A stretch of 35,279 nt of DNA. It comes from Ectothiorhodospiraceae bacterium WFHF3C12 (lineage in GTDB: Bacteria > Pseudomonadota > Gammaproteobacteria > Nitrococcales > Nitrococcaceae). The stretch is taken from the NCBI GenBank assembly GCA_013519935.1, contig JACDUA010000049.1, positions 1 to 35,279 on the forward strand, in the 5' to 3' direction. The translations under genes were made by a program, and so were the position numbers. Below, in pieces: positions 34,203-35,279 of this stretch; within the stretch, counting starts at the first letter, position 1, and every line of letters starts with the position of its first letter. Below the pieces are notes generated by a model, which saw nothing but the letters and a program-made list of their open reading frames with translations, was not told the DNA's origin and did no database searches.

Positions 34203-34742
34203 ATGTCCAGCGTGGAGCGGATGATCGACGATATCCTGCGTCGGGAAGGGGGCTTTTCGGAGCATCCGCTCGACCGCGGGGGCGCCACCAACTACGGCAT
34301 TACCCAGCGGACCCTGAGCCGTTATTTCGGCCGTGCCGCCACGGTCCGGGAAGTGCGCGAGCTGACCCCGGAACTCGCGCGGGATATCTACGAGCAGAAC
34401 TATTACCTGGGGCCGGGCATTCACCGGCTGCCGGACCTGGTCCAGCCATTCATCTTCGACAGCGCGGTCAACCATGGGCCGAGGCGGGCCATTCGATTTC
34501 TCCAGAATGTCTGTAACGACGCGGGGCTTGGCCCCGTGGACGTGGACGGGGCGGTCGGACCGCAGACCGTCGACGCGGCCAGACGCGCGGTGGAGGAAAT
34601 GGGGCCCGTGCTGCTCGCCGCGCTCATCGAGGAACGGCGCAACTTCTACCACCTGATCGTGCAGGCCGATCCGAGCCAGGAGGTTTTCCTCAGAGGCTGG
34701 CTGCGACGCGTGAAGGAGTTCGAGACGGAGGCGGTGGCGTGA
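34203..34742 (+). CDS. GH108-family N-acetylmuramidase (endolysin-like)
   Basis: The 179-residue enzyme should cleave peptidoglycan between MurNAc and GlcNAc. The GH108 signature ILRREGGFSEHPLDRGG is at the N-terminus with catalytic E15, followed by TNYGIT. A C-terminal PG_binding_3-like region (about 95-170, with DGAVGPQTVDAA) completes the family layout. There is no signal peptide, as in holin-dependent endolysins. GGAGG precedes the ATG. Its stop overlaps the start of the holin gene as TGATG. The pair is typical of prophages, gene transfer agents and holin-dependent secretion loci. Confidence 0.9.
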   Translation: MSSVERMIDDILRREGGFSEHPLDRGGATNYGITQRTLSRYFGRAATVREVRELTPELARDIYEQNYYLGPGIHRLPDLVQPFIFDSAVNHGPRRAIRFLQNVCNDAGLGPVDVDGAVGPQTVDAARRAVEEMGPVLLAALIEERRNFYHLIVQADPSQEVFLRGWLRRVKEFETEAVA

Positions 34743-35279
34743 TGAACGTGTTGAGCTGGATCTCCGGCATACTCAAGCCGGCCAAGGATCTCACCGAGGT
34801 GTTCGTGGAGAACCGCGAAGGGCGGGCGAAGCGCAAGCACGAGGAGACGCTGGCCGACAGCGACCTTAACGCGGCCGTGCTCAACCAGTTCGCCCAGGAG
34901 TTCGCCGCCCGCGAACGCCGTACCTGGTGGGATTCCGTCGTGGATGGACTCAATCGCCTGCCCCGGCCGCTTATCGCGCTCTCGCTGGTTGGTTTCTTCG
35001 CCGCGGCGCCGTTCTTCCCGGAGCGCATCATCCAGGTATCCCGGGCCTACGAGGTGATTCCCCCCGGTTTCTGGGCCCTGTTGAGCATCGTCATCGGCTT
35101 CTATTTCGGCGGCCGCATGCAGCTCAAGGCCCAGGACTTCCGCATGAAGGGCAGGGCGCTCGAGGCGGCGCGGGAGCTGACCCAGATCCGCGAGGAGTTC
35201 CGCTCCTTCGTCATGGCCGAGGAGCCGCCGGAGGAGACGACCTATCAGCGTGCGGTTGCAAACAGCGACGGCCGTCCGC
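34742..35279 (+). CDS. Three-TM-type holin, partial at window edge
   Basis: The frame is open from the ATG at 34742 through the window end, giving at least 179 residues without a stop. The product starts MNVLSWISGILKPAKDL and has a charged helical stretch (about 20-65) and at least two hydrophobic segments (about 76-93 PLIALSLVGFFAAAPFF, and 109-124 FWALLSIVIGFYFGGRM). The C-terminal part is charged. This fits the GTA-type 3TM holin family, the usual partner of GH108 muramidases. The start overlaps the muramidase stop (TGATG), indicating translational coupling. The 3' end is outside the window. Confidence 0.8.
   Translation, partial: MNVLSWISGILKPAKDLTEVFVENREGRAKRKHEETLADSDLNAAVLNQFAQEFAARERRTWWDSVVDGLNRLPRPLIALSLVGFFAAAPFFPERIIQVSRAYEVIPPGFWALLSIVIGFYFGGRMQLKAQDFRMKGRALEAARELTQIREEFRSFVMAEEPPEETTYQRAVANSDGRP

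Overview
The window is about 65% G+C and looks like a chromosomal stretch of a halophilic or marine gammaproteobacterium. My best guess is Ectothiorhodospiraceae or a close relative. This rests on gene content: an ectothiorhodospiral-type glycine/sarcosine N-methyltransferase homologue, FliA-type chemoreceptor promoters, a Fur-box-controlled ferric-iron ABC importer, and several acyl-CoA genes. The genus is an inference. I saw no tRNA, rRNA, CRISPR array, transposase or integrase. Two genes at the far right edge look phage-derived.

Layout. 28-2258: a long-chain acyl-CoA ligase (minus) divergent from a small helical, phasin-like protein. 2412-4419: lytic transglycosylase MltF and a DUF3047 protein. 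4436-9235: an iron-responsive promoter with a Fur box, then fbpA-fbpB-fbpC and an SMP-30/gluconolactonase-type gene. 9236-12439 (minus): terminators, a second fadD and an AraC regulator. 12721-14861 (minus): a PAS-PAS-GGDEF-EAL phosphodiesterase, apparently preceded by a 22-codon leader ORF. 15376-17181: a 601-residue acyl-CoA dehydrogenase. 17182-17538: REP-like palindromes. 17539-18792 (minus): a marR-crotonase operon with a palindromic operator. 18969-20912: a secreted choice-of-anchor-E-like protein and a membrane diguanylate cyclase. 20909-23793 (minus): a luciferase-like monooxygenase and a chemoreceptor with a FliA promoter. 23925-24401 (minus): a Prx5-type peroxiredoxin. 24615-27775: an operon of acyl-CoA synthetase, HAD hydrolase and EamA transporter. 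27797-30347: a MocR regulator divergent from the methyltransferase. 30391-31254 (minus): a second crotonase. 31373-33166 (minus): a second chemoreceptor with a FliA promoter and a C-terminal sensor. 33298-34098: a hydroxypyruvate-isomerase-like gene. 34203 to the edge: a GH108 muramidase overlapping a three-TM-type holin, preceded by an imperfect direct repeat.

Three themes recur. First, acyl-CoA metabolism: three ligases, one dehydrogenase, two crotonases and a HAD protein, spread over separately controlled units rather than one operon. Second, motility and c-di-GMP: two chemoreceptors with matching sigma-28 promoters, one likely active diguanylate cyclase with an I-site, and one likely active EAL phosphodiesterase with a degenerate GGDEF. 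Third, envelope and osmotic biology: MltF, an orphan GSMT-like methyltransferase, and a muramidase/holin pair. The most promising leads are the holin/muramidase pair, the MocR/GSMT-like/EamA neighbourhood, the leader ORF of the EAL gene, and the chemoreceptor with almost no periplasmic part.
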